Shown here in pieces: positions 1 through 10,030 of a stretch of 64,000 bases of DNA (positions are counted from its first letter, which is position 1; every line of letters begins with the position of its first letter). The DNA comes from Trichomonas tenax. Its lineage: Eukaryota > Parabasalia > Trichomonadida > Trichomonadidae. Position numbers and translations under genes: made by a program. The notes beneath the pieces are model-generated. The model was not told the DNA's origin and searched no databases. It saw only the letters and a program-made list of their open reading frames with translations. The DNA is taken from the NCBI GenBank assembly GCA_023091735.1, contig JALKBU010000056.1:41521-105520 (forward strand). Direction: 5' to 3'.

Positions 1-594
1 ATATATTTGATTTGCTCGTAATAAAAAATGAAGTCAACTTTAAACTAACTTTTAGAATACATATTCTATTGCATTCATTTGATTTCGTTATTACTGAAAT
101 ATCTCATTAAAAAAAAATTCCATAACTCTATTTTAAGATGTTTGAAGATATTTCTTATAGGATATTAATCTAGTCTCTTCTGTAAGATCTTATGAATAAG
201 TATTGCAATAATATGAATGATATTAAGAGACTTCTGAAAGACTTTTATAATGCGAGGAATTGATATTGAAATTTTGAAAAATTTTTGTGCATTCAAAAAG
301 TGATTTTATTGATATAAATAATTGTTATTATATATTTTTGATTTGATTTATTGATATATTGATTATTGATCTATATAAATATGCAAATTGTTTTTGAAAA
401 TATTCAATATATCATGAGATATTTGTGAAATCACCTCACAGTGAGTTTTTTAAAAAGCAAATTTCTAAATTCCAAATTTAATAATAATATATGCATATAT
501 AATATGTGTGCATATTAAATTTATAATTATTTCTGATATTGTTTGTAGTCAATCATAATGATTTTGAAAAAGTGATAAATTTTTCATAAATTTT
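1..594. other. AT-rich intergenic region
   Basis: No coding frame of note on either strand. The sequence is dominated by A/T runs and short TATAT tracts. It presumably carries the promoter of the gene starting at 595, but no clear TCAYTTT initiator is visible close to that ATG. Confidence 0.6.
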
Positions 595-1749
595 ATGTCG
601 AGAAGAAACAGCAGCGACTCATCGAGACGTTCAGGTATAAACTGGAACTTCGTAGATTCGTTCGATTTGGATGAGATGCTGAATGGTCATGAAAAAAACG
701 CACAATTGAAAAGTTTTATTAAAGGATTCAGGCAATTTCAAATATCCGACAACTACAATGAATACAAAGTGGATCTTATACCTAAATTCCTGCGTCTTTG
801 CCAACTCTCTTGTGAAGCTTTGATAGAGAAGCAAAGAGCAACAATAAAAGAGAAGGACACTATCATACAGAAACTACAACAGCACTGCAATTCACTGCAA
901 AATTCATATGAAAAAGCTCGAACATTGATCGAACAAATTAAAAACGATATTAATCCATGTCCAATATGCAGAAAGAAGTTCAAGACACCAGAAACACTTC
1001 AGAATCACATTAAAACGCATCACCCGCAACAATTGCATCACTGGAATTGCTTAATTAATAATCAAGATCATATTTCTACGAAACCAGAACAAATTACAAA
1101 TAGATTATCAGAAATTAACAAAAATGTATCTAAAAATGTCATTCTTCCTGTTGAAAATGAAGAACAAAATCTTGGAATATCAACTATCGAAGAAACAGAG
1201 AAAACACCATCTCCAGAGATAAAGAAAATTCTACGTTCTGAACCAAACACACCGCCACCAAATCAGTCTCCAAGAAAGAAAGTTAAATTCCACGAAAATA
1301 GCATAATAGAAGATAACACAATACAAACTGTTCCAAACAAAAACATTCCTCAAATGCTTGAAGATGATGTTCTTGAAGACACTCAAAAGCAAAAGAAGAA
1401 GATTAAAAAATCAAAGAAATCTTCACCCACAAAAGAAGAACCTAAACCTGAAGTTAAGGTTGAAGAACCGCCGCCTCCACCTGTTGAAGAAGATAGCGGC
1501 GTCACATTCATTGATGACGATGATGATATCTCATTCTTCAATGATAGAAATGATAACAACGAAGAGCCACCGACAAATGTTAATGATAATGATACTACTG
1601 CAATAGAAGATGGTCTGTTGCAAACAACACTTCCTCCAGTCGCAAGAATTGAATTCTTCGATAATAATCCTGAAAGCTTTTATCTTGAGCATGGGTCAAG
1701 ACTTGATGAAAACTCATTCGTTGATGAAGAACCTCCAATTCGTTTTTAA
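595..1749 (+). CDS. DZIP1-like C2H2 zinc-finger protein
   Basis: 384 residues. The N-terminal part (about 17-110) has the DZIP1/Iguana arrangement: a tryptophan, a VDSFDLD-type stretch, a VDLIPKFLRLCQLS-like helix and then a coiled coil. It is followed by one C2H2 finger (C122, C125, H138, H142) in the family's usual place. DZIP1 proteins act at basal bodies and the ciliary base, which fits a flagellate; that role here is inference from the family. The C-terminal half is low-complexity, rich in Lys, Pro and acidic residues, with none of the long coiled coils of animal DZIP1. The start is the first ATG; a stop follows at 1747. What is seen is the N-domain plus finger pattern; exact orthology is not proven. 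Confidence 0.72.
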   Translation: MSRRNSSDSSRRSGINWNFVDSFDLDEMLNGHEKNAQLKSFIKGFRQFQISDNYNEYKVDLIPKFLRLCQLSCEALIEKQRATIKEKDTIIQKLQQHCNSLQNSYEKARTLIEQIKNDINPCPICRKKFKTPETLQNHIKTHHPQQLHHWNCLINNQDHISTKPEQITNRLSEINKNVSKNVILPVENEEQNLGISTIEETEKTPSPEIKKILRSEPNTPPPNQSPRKKVKFHENSIIEDNTIQTVPNKNIPQMLEDDVLEDTQKQKKKIKKSKKSSPTKEEPKPEVKVEEPPPPPVEEDSGVTFIDDDDDISFFNDRNDNNEEPPTNVNDNDTTAIEDGLLQTTLPPVARIEFFDNNPESFYLEHGSRLDENSFVDEEPPIRF

Positions 1750-2416
1750 TTATTGTAATTATTCATGTTTGATTTTAAACTGTATTTAATATATATTTCC
1801 TACTTGTGCTTATTTTATGTTCAAATCAACAGCCTCCAAAACGAAAATATATTTTTTCAAAAAAAAAAAATTATGATTTTTAATTAGATAAACTATAATA
1901 CATTACAGACTAGAAGAAATTATAAAGATCTGTTAATGAGAAATTGGCTAAATTAATAGTTATAAGGGCACTAAAGCATTTGAATATTTCTAAATTGTCG
2001 TTCTCAAAAACGCTCACAAATCTCTATAAATTTATATGATTTTTTAATGTTAATAATAAATTATTATAAACATATTATTACTATATCAATATTTATAATA
2101 AAAATAGATTTTTTATTATCAGAACATATCAAAAAAATCACTTTTTGTTCTGCATGAAAATGCAAAAATAAAATCCATTAATTTCATAATAAGATAACAT
2201 AATATTTAATACAGAAATGAAAAATGCAAAGAAAAGTATACCATAACCAATAAATTTGGAAAATAATTCATTTCAATTTTGCAAAAGAAAGCTTTCAAGA
2301 TCTAATTTTCAAAATACACAACAAAAACCGTTCAAAGCATTGCAACAAACCAAAAATATTGTTTCGGACACTTATAAAGTGAACGTTTATATTTCACCTG
2401 ACCACATACATATAAT
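1750..2416. other. Intergenic region
   Basis: 667 bp, very AT-rich, with an A11 run near 1860-1871. No protein-like frame seen. The last 60 bp before the CCT7 start are slightly more GC-rich and contain TATAAAG and TCACCTG, which could be core promoter elements. Confidence 0.5.
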
Positions 2417-4087
2417 ATGTCGAACATGATTCGCCCACCAATCATCCTTCTTCGTGAGGGTGTTGACCAGTCACAAGGTCTAGGACAACTAATCTCTAAT
2501 ATCAACGCATGCCACGCCATCGGTGAAATCCTCGCATCAACTCTTGGCCCGCGCGGCATGGACAAGCTTATCCACAACGGAAATAATCGCCGTGCCATTG
2601 TCACAAACGATGGTGCAACTGTCATGAAAGAGCTCGATATCGTTCATCCAGCTGCACAATTATTAGTCGACGTCGCTAAGTCTCAAGATGAAGAAATTGG
2701 TGATGGTACAACATCCGTCATCGTTTTATCAACATCATTACTCGATGCTGCTAAAGATTACCTCGAGGATGGCGTTCATCCACAATTTATATGCCGCTGC
2801 TACAGAACAGCACTCAACGCCGCACTCAAGAAGCTCGACGAGGTTGCTGTTACAATTGATGGCGGTGCTCGTGAAGTTCTCGAGAAGTGCGCTGCAACAA
2901 CACTCCGCAGCAAGCTCGTTTCTGACTCCCGCTTCTTCTTCGCCCCAATGATCGTCGATGCCGTCCTCCAGCTCGATGAGGACATGAGACTTAACGATCT
3001 CGGTGTTAAGTTGGTCAAGGGTGGCTCTCTTCAGGACTCTTTCTTCGTCCCAGGTGTTGCTTTCGAGCGCACATTCTCATACGCTGGTTTCGAACAGCAG
3101 CCAAAGCACTTCAAGCAGCCAAAGATTTTGCTCTTGAACGTCGAGCTCGAGCTCAAGGCTGAAGGCACAGGCGCTGAGGTCCGTGTCGAGGATGCTAAGG
3201 AGTTCCAGGAGGTCGTCGATGCTGAATGGGCTATCATCTTCCGCAAGCTCAACGACTGCCTCCAGTCTGGCGCAAACATCGTCATCAGCAAGAAGCCAAT
3301 CGGTGATGTTGCCACACAGTTCTTCGCTGACCACGACATCTTCTCCGCTGGCCGCGTTCCAGATGAGGATATCCAGAGACTCGCTAAGTGCACAGGCGGC
3401 TCAATCCTCTCCACAACATCCAACATCGAGGCTAAGAACCTAGGCACATGCGCTGACTTCGAAGAGCGCCAGGTTGGCTCTAAGAGATTCAACATCTTCA
3501 CAGGTGGTAACGGCCGTGCTGCTACAATTGTTCTTCGTGGTGGTGCTGAGCAGTTCCTTGAGGAAGCTGGCCGCTCTATCCATGATGCCATCATGATCGT
3601 CCGCCGTGCCAAGAAGGCCCAGCGCATTGTCGGTGGTGGTGGTGCTATCGAAATGACAATCTCAAAGCACCTTCACGAGATTGCCCTCAAGATGGACGGA
3701 AAGGCTCAGCTTATCGTCGAGTCCTTCGGTGAAGCTCTCGAGGCTATCCCAAGAGCCCTTACAAACAATGCTGGTTTCGACTCATTCGAGACCCTCAACA
3801 AGCTCCGCTCTGCTCACGAAAAGGCCGACGGACAATGGGCTGGTGTCGACATCGAAACAGGTGGTGTTCTCAACGCTGTTGAGTCCTTTATCTGGGAACC
3901 ACTCGTTGTTAAGAAGAATGCACTCAAGGCAGCATGCGAGGCTGCTTGTACTATCCTTTCTGTCGATGAGACAGTTCAGATCCCACAGCACGAGACAACA
4001 TTCGATCCAGGACTTCCAGGCCAATCCGCTGTCAGAGGACGTGGCGGTATGCCAGCTCCAGCCGGAGGTATGCCAGGAATGCGCTAA
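2417..4087 (+). CDS. CCT7: T-complex protein 1 subunit eta (CCT7)
   Basis: 556 residues, full length for a group II chaperonin subunit. It is one of the eight ATPase subunits of the cytosolic TRiC/CCT ring that folds actin, tubulin and other proteins. Visible hallmarks are TLGPRGMDK (42-50), NDGAT (64-68) and GDGTTS (95-100) for ATP binding, and a GGGAIE motif near the C-terminal end of the intermediate/equatorial domain. The N-terminus (PPIILLREGVDQSQG, LISNINAC) matches the eta subunit rather than other CCTs. The C-terminus is Gly/Met/Pro-rich (RGRGGMP...GGMPGMR), usual for eta. Codons are strongly C-ending, unlike the neighbours, which suggests high expression. The stop TAA is part of a TAAA, the polyadenylation signal reported for trichomonads. 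Confidence 0.95.
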   Translation: MSNMIRPPIILLREGVDQSQGLGQLISNINACHAIGEILASTLGPRGMDKLIHNGNNRRAIVTNDGATVMKELDIVHPAAQLLVDVAKSQDEEIGDGTTSVIVLSTSLLDAAKDYLEDGVHPQFICRCYRTALNAALKKLDEVAVTIDGGAREVLEKCAATTLRSKLVSDSRFFFAPMIVDAVLQLDEDMRLNDLGVKLVKGGSLQDSFFVPGVAFERTFSYAGFEQQPKHFKQPKILLLNVELELKAEGTGAEVRVEDAKEFQEVVDAEWAIIFRKLNDCLQSGANIVISKKPIGDVATQFFADHDIFSAGRVPDEDIQRLAKCTGGSILSTTSNIEAKNLGTCADFEERQVGSKRFNIFTGGNGRAATIVLRGGAEQFLEEAGRSIHDAIMIVRRAKKAQRIVGGGGAIEMTISKHLHEIALKMDGKAQLIVESFGEALEAIPRALTNNAGFDSFETLNKLRSAHEKADGQWAGVDIETGGVLNAVESFIWEPLVVKKNALKAACEAACTILSVDETVQIPQHETTFDPGLPGQSAVRGRGGMPAPAGGMPGMR

Positions 4088-4161
4088 AAGCGGCTAGACG
4101 TTTAAGGTTAAAATATGATATAATAAAAATCAATTTTTTGAAAAATTCTTATTTAAACAAT

Positions 4162-5439
4162 TCATTTACTAGCTCTTCTTTGATACAAAAGATGGCAGCA
4201 CTGAGATGTCAATGCGACTTGAAGCAATGTTTCAGTAACTTCAGTGTTTGTGCATTTCAGCCAAACGCCGGCTTCGTTTTTAGAATATGTAACATAAATA
4301 CCAGAATTGACATCACCCTCATGAGAAATGACAGAAACGATATCATACACTGCTGCAACACCATATTTAGAGAGATTGAGAGAACCATCATCCGAATGAA
4401 CGATATGAAGGTTGAGTTTTTCTAATCCGAATGATGCAGGTCTAATTCTATTAACATCAATCCAAATGAACTCTGAGGCAGACTTGAACTTCATTTTTCT
4501 GTTTAGCACTTTCAAATTTCCTTGAGGCGTTGATGTAACTTGTTCTCCATTATATCTTTCGAGCAGAAATTCAAGCGTGACTTGAGGAATAATTTTTTCT
4601 TTTTCTAGGCCATTGCGATACAATGGACATTCATACGGTTCAAGAGGAATCTTCCAAAAATTCACTGTTTGTGCCTTATCAGTTCCATCTATATCATCAA
4701 TGATATTTAATTTACCACAAATTAATTTGGATACTAATTTTGTGGAAATCTCTTTATTAAGCGTTTGAAGCATAAACTGAAAGTACTCTGCAGGATTTAC
4801 TGGGTTTTCTACAGCATATTTTTCATTTGAAATCGTTTGCAAAGCTCTAAGTAAATTAAATGGGGAAATAAAATCTTTAAATCCATATGGATTGAATAGC
4901 TGCTTGAAAAATTTTGATAATTCACCCGCAATAGGTGTTTGTTGTGGATTTAATAACAAATAATCTCTAAGAGGTGTCAATCTGGACAAAAATCGTATAA
5001 CAGATAATTGAGATGTCTGCTGTGTTCTTAAATCGAATGATAATTGGCCAGGATAAACCTTTTTATTATTCACTTTTAATCCTTCTTTCTGTTTTTCCAA
5101 TATTTTTTGAATTATGTTATTGCTGTACTGTGGGCGGGCTGTGAACTGAATGTCGATCATTTCTGAATAAGATGGAATTTGTTCCATCGACGGAAGTATA
5201 TGAAATCTGTTTGTTTTGATGCAAATGGCAATACAGTGGCCACACTTTGCGTAATGCATAAACAATGGAGTGTTTGTAGAACCCCCTGAGTAAATTTTTC
5301 CACATTCAAGACACATAAAAAGGTTTTCGCGGACTAATGATTCGCAGCAAACCATCTCCTGGTCGAACCTTATGCTGCTGCGGTCAATAAGATCATTAAG
5401 CGCCTTTGCAGTTGGTAAAATTATTGATTTTTCACTCAT
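4162..5439 (-). CDS. Sad1/USP39-like tri-snRNP protein (inactive ubiquitin protease fold)
   Basis: About 425 residues. An N-terminal UBP-type zinc finger (Cys-rich stretch with CCE, CLECG and a downstream HYAKCGH) is followed by a USP-like domain. The segment where active USPs have NTCYMN reads TQQTSQL, so the catalytic Cys is absent, as in Sad1/USP39. In other eukaryotes this protein stabilises the U4/U6.U5 tri-snRNP. Few trichomonad genes have introns, so its retention is notable. An upstream in-frame ATG exists at 5460, but a GGCATTTTT initiator-like site lies between the two ATGs (5441-5450), so the start at 5439 (MSEKS...) is preferred. It is convergent with CCT7, 74 bp apart. Confidence 0.78.
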   Translation of the reverse strand: MSEKSIILPTAKALNDLIDRSSIRFDQEMVCCESLVRENLFMCLECGKIYSGGSTNTPLFMHYAKCGHCIAICIKTNRFHILPSMEQIPSYSEMIDIQFTARPQYSNNIIQKILEKQKEGLKVNNKKVYPGQLSFDLRTQQTSQLSVIRFLSRLTPLRDYLLLNPQQTPIAGELSKFFKQLFNPYGFKDFISPFNLLRALQTISNEKYAVENPVNPAEYFQFMLQTLNKEISTKLVSKLICGKLNIIDDIDGTDKAQTVNFWKIPLEPYECPLYRNGLEKEKIIPQVTLEFLLERYNGEQVTSTPQGNLKVLNRKMKFKSASEFIWIDVNRIRPASFGLEKLNLHIVHSDDGSLNLSKYGVAAVYDIVSVISHEGDVNSGIYVTYSKNEAGVWLKCTNTEVTETLLQVALTSQCCHLLYQRRASK

Positions 5440-5440
5440 A

Positions 5441-5450
5441 CAAAAATGCC
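5441..5450 (-). promoter_or_regulatory. Initiator-like element deciding the Sad1-like start
   Basis: Reads GGCATTTTTG on the minus strand, immediately before ATG 5439. It resembles the parabasalid TCAYTWT initiator and recurs before other genes here. It lies downstream of the alternative ATG at 5460, so transcripts should begin after that codon. Confidence 0.5.
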
Positions 5451-5628
5451 ATGTAAACATTTTTTGACTCTGCTATACTGAAAATTTGACATTTACATGT
5501 CAAGTTTATTTATAAGATTTCAAGCAATAATGGCCTAATTTATACATTCAAGCAATTATAAATATATAAATTATAATTCAAGAAAGCTAAGTGGCACTGA
5601 AAAACAAGAATATGAAGCAAGTGAATAA

Positions 5629-5805
5629 TTTGTGGTAAATTTATGCAGTAATGAATTTGCAGCAATATTGATTTCACGCGGTGCAAACATTGATGCAAAA
5701 GATAACGATGGAAATACTCCACTTCATATTGCTGCTCATCATAACAGTAATGAAATTGTAACAACATTGATTTCAAGTGGTGCAAAAATGAATTTTTTTG
5801 ATTAA
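5629..5805 (+). pseudogene. Ankyrin-repeat gene fragment
   Basis: An open frame of 58 codons without an initiating ATG encodes about 1.7 ankyrin repeats (SRGANIDAKDNDG, then NTPLHIAAHHNSNEI and ISSGAK) and ends at TAA 5803. It is the 3' end of a DUF3447/ankyrin-type gene with everything upstream missing. It lies head-on to the intact ankyrin gene 400 bp away, so it may be debris of an ectopic duplication of that family. Confidence 0.75.
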
Positions 5806-6200
5806 ACTTTTTAAAATTTGCCCAAATAATGGCGAGGAAAATTTAGCATAGTAGAGTTCTACATGTCCTTCTGCATTTAATGGAGATATCACATTATGAT
5901 ATACCCAATTGTGCATATTATGAAACAGCTTAAGAAATCAAAATTAAGGATTTAATAAATTGAGTTAGATCATGAGATTTGCTTGTTTATTTTTATTTAT
6001 TTCAATGTTGATATGTTATTATTGTATTGTCTGATATTACCAAGCAAAGAACATTGAAATTCATAATTTCGAAATCTCAATATTTTATGTTTATCAAAAA
6101 AAATGTGGTCTCAGCAAATTGTTCATAAAACCATTGATTATTTGTGCTTAAAATGATTATATAAAAGAAGATAAATTTAATAAATAAGAGATAGCAATAC
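5806..6200. other. Intergenic region
   Basis: 395 bp separating the ankyrin fragment from the 3' end of the minus-strand ankyrin gene. AT-rich; no feature recognised. Confidence 0.5.
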
Positions 6201-8252
6201 TTATTTACTGCTATATTTTGATGTAAAAGCATAAAACTGCTGTTTTTCTGCGATTGATAGAGGTGTTTGTCCACTGCAATCGTGCGCATTGATGTCGGCA
6301 CCAGCATCGACTAATTTAAAAGCAGCCTGAGATGAATAAAGACAAGCATTGAGAAGAGGGGTTCTTTTGTATTTGTCCTGTGTTTCGATGTTGGCTCCCA
6401 TATCAATCAGCTTTGTAATAACATCAGTATAATTGTGTATTGCAGCATAGTTTAGTGGTGTGAGACCTTTTATGTCTTTTTCTTCAATATTTGCTCCTTT
6501 TTCTATTAATTTTGATACAATTTGAATACAGTTATTCATTGCAGAAACAATTAATGCAGTTCTTTCATCTTTGTCTTTAGCGGTAATATTAGCTCCTGAA
6601 TCAATTAACAAAAAAGCAACTTTATGAGATTTGGATGAAGCTGCATGTATCAATGGTGTCCAATCAAATTTATCTTTAGCTTCTATATTGGCTCCTAATT
6701 TAATCAATTTATCGGCCACTTCAACCATATCGCTTTTTGTTGCCAACAGCAAAGGTGTATTCATGTCATAATCAGTTGCTTCAATGTTTGCTCCTTTTTC
6801 AATCAGCACGATTGCTGTATTAGTGCTTTGATTTTGTATCGCATATAAAAGAGGTGTCATTCCTTTATATCTAAATTCAATATCGGCTCCTTTTTCAATT
6901 AGCAATCGAGCAGCATCCTCTCTGTTTTGTCCTGCTGCAAGAATAAGTGGTGTCATTCCATGATCATTAACAGAATTGACTTCTGCTCCATATTCCAGCA
7001 TCATTGCAGCAAGCTCTGTACTATTTAAGATAGCGTGGAATAGTGGCCTATCAAAATTGACATCAGCTCCCACTTCTATTAGCTTCTTAGCACATTCAAT
7101 GCATCTCGGAGAACATCCATACATCAGAGGGCTCATGATGCCATTGTTATAGTTAACATTAGCGCCATGCTCAATAAGTTTGTTTACGATTTCAATGGAA
7201 TTATTACAAACTGCCCAAATTAAAGCAGTCATGTGATACATGTCTTCTCTTTCAATATCAGCTCCCATTTCAATTAGTCTGATAACAGTTTGGAGATAAT
7301 TTTTATCAACTGCAACAATTAAAGGAAGTCCTATGTCATCAAACACTGAATCAATATTACCACCAATAGAATGTATTTCTTCGACAAGAGAAGGAATACC
7401 AAATGAAATGCTGTTCACTAAAAATGGATCAAAATTTCTTGATTCCATAGAAAGAAGATAAAGGAATGCTTGGAGGTTGTAGCTTGAACTTATGTATCTT
7501 AGAACATCTGTGAAATTTGAATGATCGTACAATGAACAAAACATATCAAAATTATGCACTTCAATACAACGATATAATGTATTTAAATCAGGATTATGGT
7601 ATTGAAGGCACTCAGAGATGATTTGTTGATTGCCTCCTTCTAGGCTGAGATCAAGGCAGTATTTTGTGATCTCAATACCATTGCTTCGAAGAAAGCGAAA
7701 ACAATCAATAGATCCGCATTTACAACCAAACTCGATTAGTGTTAAATCGATAATTACTTGTTCGTAATCAAACGTTCCGTCAGTATTATTGATGATATTT
7801 TTAAAAGCATTAATATCATCGTTCATGATGCAATGCATCAATGGATTAGAATCATAAATTTCGAGAAATTCTTCATAATTTGAATCGTTGTAAACTAAAT
7901 AGTCCTGGCATTCAATATCATAAAAATAATTGTATTTCTTTGATAAAAGAATCCCTATGTGCGGCTCAATATCGCATGGATTTGGCTGAACTTTATAATG
8001 TGAATATAGAGTGTCAAAGAGTTCCCAATATTCGTGTAAGAATGACAAATGAAACTCGCAGAAATGCGATATTAAGCAAAGTATTGCCAACGGTTCACAT
8101 TTTAGTTCATCAATTTTGTTGATGAGAAATGTTGATAAGTGACTTTGATTGCCTTTTTTCAGGTTTATAATTTGTTTCTGGATGTCTAGGTAATCACCGT
8201 ACTTCACCATGTACTTTTGAAATTTTTCGGCGACAGAATCATCATCAATCAT
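6201..8252 (-). CDS. DUF3447-type ankyrin-repeat protein
   Basis: 683 residues. The N-terminal ~250 residues have the DUF3447 layout common in trichomonads (GCKCGSIDCFRFLRSNG, then LEGGNQQIISECL). About 11-12 ankyrin repeats follow, with regular spacing of TPL(I/L)xAA, IEKGANIE and near-identical GADIE/GANIE turns, to the C-terminus. The role is unknown; such proteins are cytosolic scaffolds or signalling adaptors expanded to hundreds of copies in trichomonads. The frame can be extended to 8270, but that position is TTG; the first ATG is 8252 and a TTCACTTTT initiator lies just 5 nt upstream. This is the only intact ankyrin gene of the five ankyrin loci in the window. Confidence 0.88.
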   Translation of the reverse strand: MIDDDSVAEKFQKYMVKYGDYLDIQKQIINLKKGNQSHLSTFLINKIDELKCEPLAILCLISHFCEFHLSFLHEYWELFDTLYSHYKVQPNPCDIEPHIGILLSKKYNYFYDIECQDYLVYNDSNYEEFLEIYDSNPLMHCIMNDDINAFKNIINNTDGTFDYEQVIIDLTLIEFGCKCGSIDCFRFLRSNGIEITKYCLDLSLEGGNQQIISECLQYHNPDLNTLYRCIEVHNFDMFCSLYDHSNFTDVLRYISSSYNLQAFLYLLSMESRNFDPFLVNSISFGIPSLVEEIHSIGGNIDSVFDDIGLPLIVAVDKNYLQTVIRLIEMGADIEREDMYHMTALIWAVCNNSIEIVNKLIEHGANVNYNNGIMSPLMYGCSPRCIECAKKLIEVGADVNFDRPLFHAILNSTELAAMMLEYGAEVNSVNDHGMTPLILAAGQNREDAARLLIEKGADIEFRYKGMTPLLYAIQNQSTNTAIVLIEKGANIEATDYDMNTPLLLATKSDMVEVADKLIKLGANIEAKDKFDWTPLIHAASSKSHKVAFLLIDSGANITAKDKDERTALIVSAMNNCIQIVSKLIEKGANIEEKDIKGLTPLNYAAIHNYTDVITKLIDMGANIETQDKYKRTPLLNACLYSSQAAFKLVDAGADINAHDCSGQTPLSIAEKQQFYAFTSKYSSK

Positions 8253-8256
8253 TAAT

Positions 8257-8265
8257 AAAAGTGAA
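8257..8265 (-). promoter_or_regulatory. Initiator (TTCACTTTT) of the ankyrin gene
   Basis: Perfect TCA-C-TTTT initiator on the minus strand, 5-13 nt before ATG 8252. A very short leader is typical of trichomonad mRNAs. It fixes the start inside the longer open frame. Confidence 0.7.
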
Positions 8266-8339
8266 GTCAAACCATTACAATCATTGAAAAAAAAATGTTC
8301 TTAATCAAAAATGTCACTTTTCTATTAAAATATCGAGCA

Positions 8340-8955
8340 AGATATCATGTGTGCTGAATATGCTATAAATCTCAATCCATGAATCTCTATTCTTTAATTT
8401 AGATAAATTTAGAATATTAAAATGCAAAAGTCACACTGTATTCAATGTATATGTAATGTATATTAATTATATTATATTACGAATCTTAATTTTTAGAGTT
8501 CCATTCTTTAATTTATATCGAATCAAAATATTAAAATACAAATATCAAGATATATTCAAGATATATATAGTGCAAGTCGAACATATAATAAATCTTGATT
8601 TCCAAATCTTTATTTTTAATTTGAGATGATTTCGCAAGAATTAAATGCAAACATTACTTCATATTGAAAACATATACATCACATATTGAGTATATAATAA
8701 ATCTTAATCTCTGGATTTTTATTCTTTAATTCAGATGAATTCAAAATATTAAAATGCAAACAACATTGTATATTCAATATATGTACTGCACACATTGAAT
8801 ATATGATAAATTTTGACCCATGAATCTATGTTCTTTAATACAGATGAATTCGAAATATTCAAATGCAAACACTCCTTTATATTCAAAGCATATACAATAT
8901 GCATTGAGTATATTGTAAATCTCAATTCCTGAATCTCTGTTCTATAGTTATAAAA
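8340..8955. repeat. Degenerate ~110-bp AT-rich satellite, about 5 copies
   Basis: A recurring block (ATTCTTTAATTYAGATGAATTC, then AAATATTAAAATGCAAA, TATATTCAA, a CATATTGA/CATTGAGTATAT segment, and AAATCTTAATYYMTGAATC) repeats with anchors (TCTTTA or equivalent) at about 8391, 8515, 8613, 8723, 8832 and 8941. Spacings are 124, 98, 110, 109 and 109 bp, so the last three units are the most regular. Units differ by many substitutions, so the array is old. No open frame runs through it. Confidence 0.8.
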
Positions 8956-8969
8956 AACTCAAATTATTA

Positions 8970-9351
8970 ATCGCGAATAAAATCGCGACCAAAAGCGATA
9001 ACAAGGTCAAGAGGATATTTGCAAAGCCAACAATCAAGAAAACTCGTAAAGATTTTAAAAATACAGCGGAATTGAAATAAAGAAATGGGGGCGCAGAAAA
9101 GTTTTAAACCAGAAAGCCATATTGATATGGTATACTGTATAGGTCCTGCTGATGCTATATCCGAGAGGAATCTTGAAAATAAACAGTCTATGATACATGA
9201 AAAATTGAGAGCTTCACCACGAAAAGTGACGCTTGAATGATTTAATGGAGCTTGTGGTGATTTTGGGATAGACACGATTTTAAAACTTGTGGTGAAGACA
9301 CATGAATTAAAATTCATAACTATAATATATAAACACAAAAATTATGTCTAA
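8970..9351 (+). pseudogene. Degraded unidentified coding remnant
   Basis: On the plus strand, 8970-9080 encodes a Lys-rich stretch (VKRIFAKPTIKKTRKDF) ending in TAA. After a frame change an ATG at 9085 opens a frame with one in-frame TGA (9238-9240) that ends at 9349-9351 (PADAISERNLENKQ, IHEKLRASPRKVT). The amino-acid balance looks more like a real protein than the uninterrupted antisense frame (8967-9317), which is Cys/Phe/Ser-rich as shadows usually are. The family is not recognised; it may be part of a mobile element. The antisense reading cannot be fully excluded. Confidence 0.35.
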
Positions 9352-10030
9352 AATCAATTAGTTTATGATGCTGATAATATATTTTTGTAATTATACTGAT
9401 TTACTGCTGACATTTGATAACCAGTGGTTCATGAAAGGAATGTCTTGTAGTTAAAGATAGTTTTTAGAGATATTTTCGAATCCAAAAAATATAAACATAG
9501 GGCTATAAGCGAATAATTGAAAGGTTAAATAGCTTAGAGCTCCCATAACTTATCCGCTGAGAAAATAGATTCCGCTGCCTTCATTAAAAGGAGAAGTTAT
9601 TAACGACAATATATCATAAAAAGACTCAAAAATTGTTTTAAGAATCATTCCAGGCCCGAAAAAGCATGATTTGTGATATTTAAATCATCGGAAACGAGAA
9701 ACTTTAGTGGAAAATCATAAATATCATAAGAAATCCAGATTTAGAAGGAAATTTTGAGAATTGAAAATTCAATCGATTTTAAGTCCATTCAAATCTACAT
9801 AGGACACAATACATACCAATACTACAAGGTGAGGTAACATTCCAAAAGTGAAGTTAAATACGTTATAAAAATTACCCTTGTCAGAAAATTTTCTTGCCCT
9901 TTACATACCATTACTATGCATGTAGATTATATATTTTCTAAAATTATCTTCCAAAACATCACTTTTATCTGCGCTTCCACTTCTTGAAACAAACAAAAAA
10001 TAAAGTGGCCGGCCAATTCAAATCATAAAA
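9352..10030. other. Intergenic region upstream of p23
   Basis: 679 bp. Short open stretches on the plus strand around 9560-9660 might continue the upstream remnant but are too broken to claim. TCATAAAA immediately before ATG 10031 could be an initiator. Confidence 0.4.

Noticed and set aside
5460..5460. Upstream ATG for the Sad1-like protein
   Set aside because: An initiator-like element lies between it and the next ATG; the extra seven residues have no family match.
8340..8955. CRISPR-like array
   Set aside because: Units are contiguous, degenerate and without distinct spacers; this is a eukaryotic satellite.
8967..9317. Uninterrupted minus-strand frame of ~117 codons
   Set aside because: Composition is Cys/Phe/Ser/Ile-heavy like an antisense shadow, and the plus strand of the same DNA gives more protein-like sequence. 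Kept only as a coding remnant on the plus strand.
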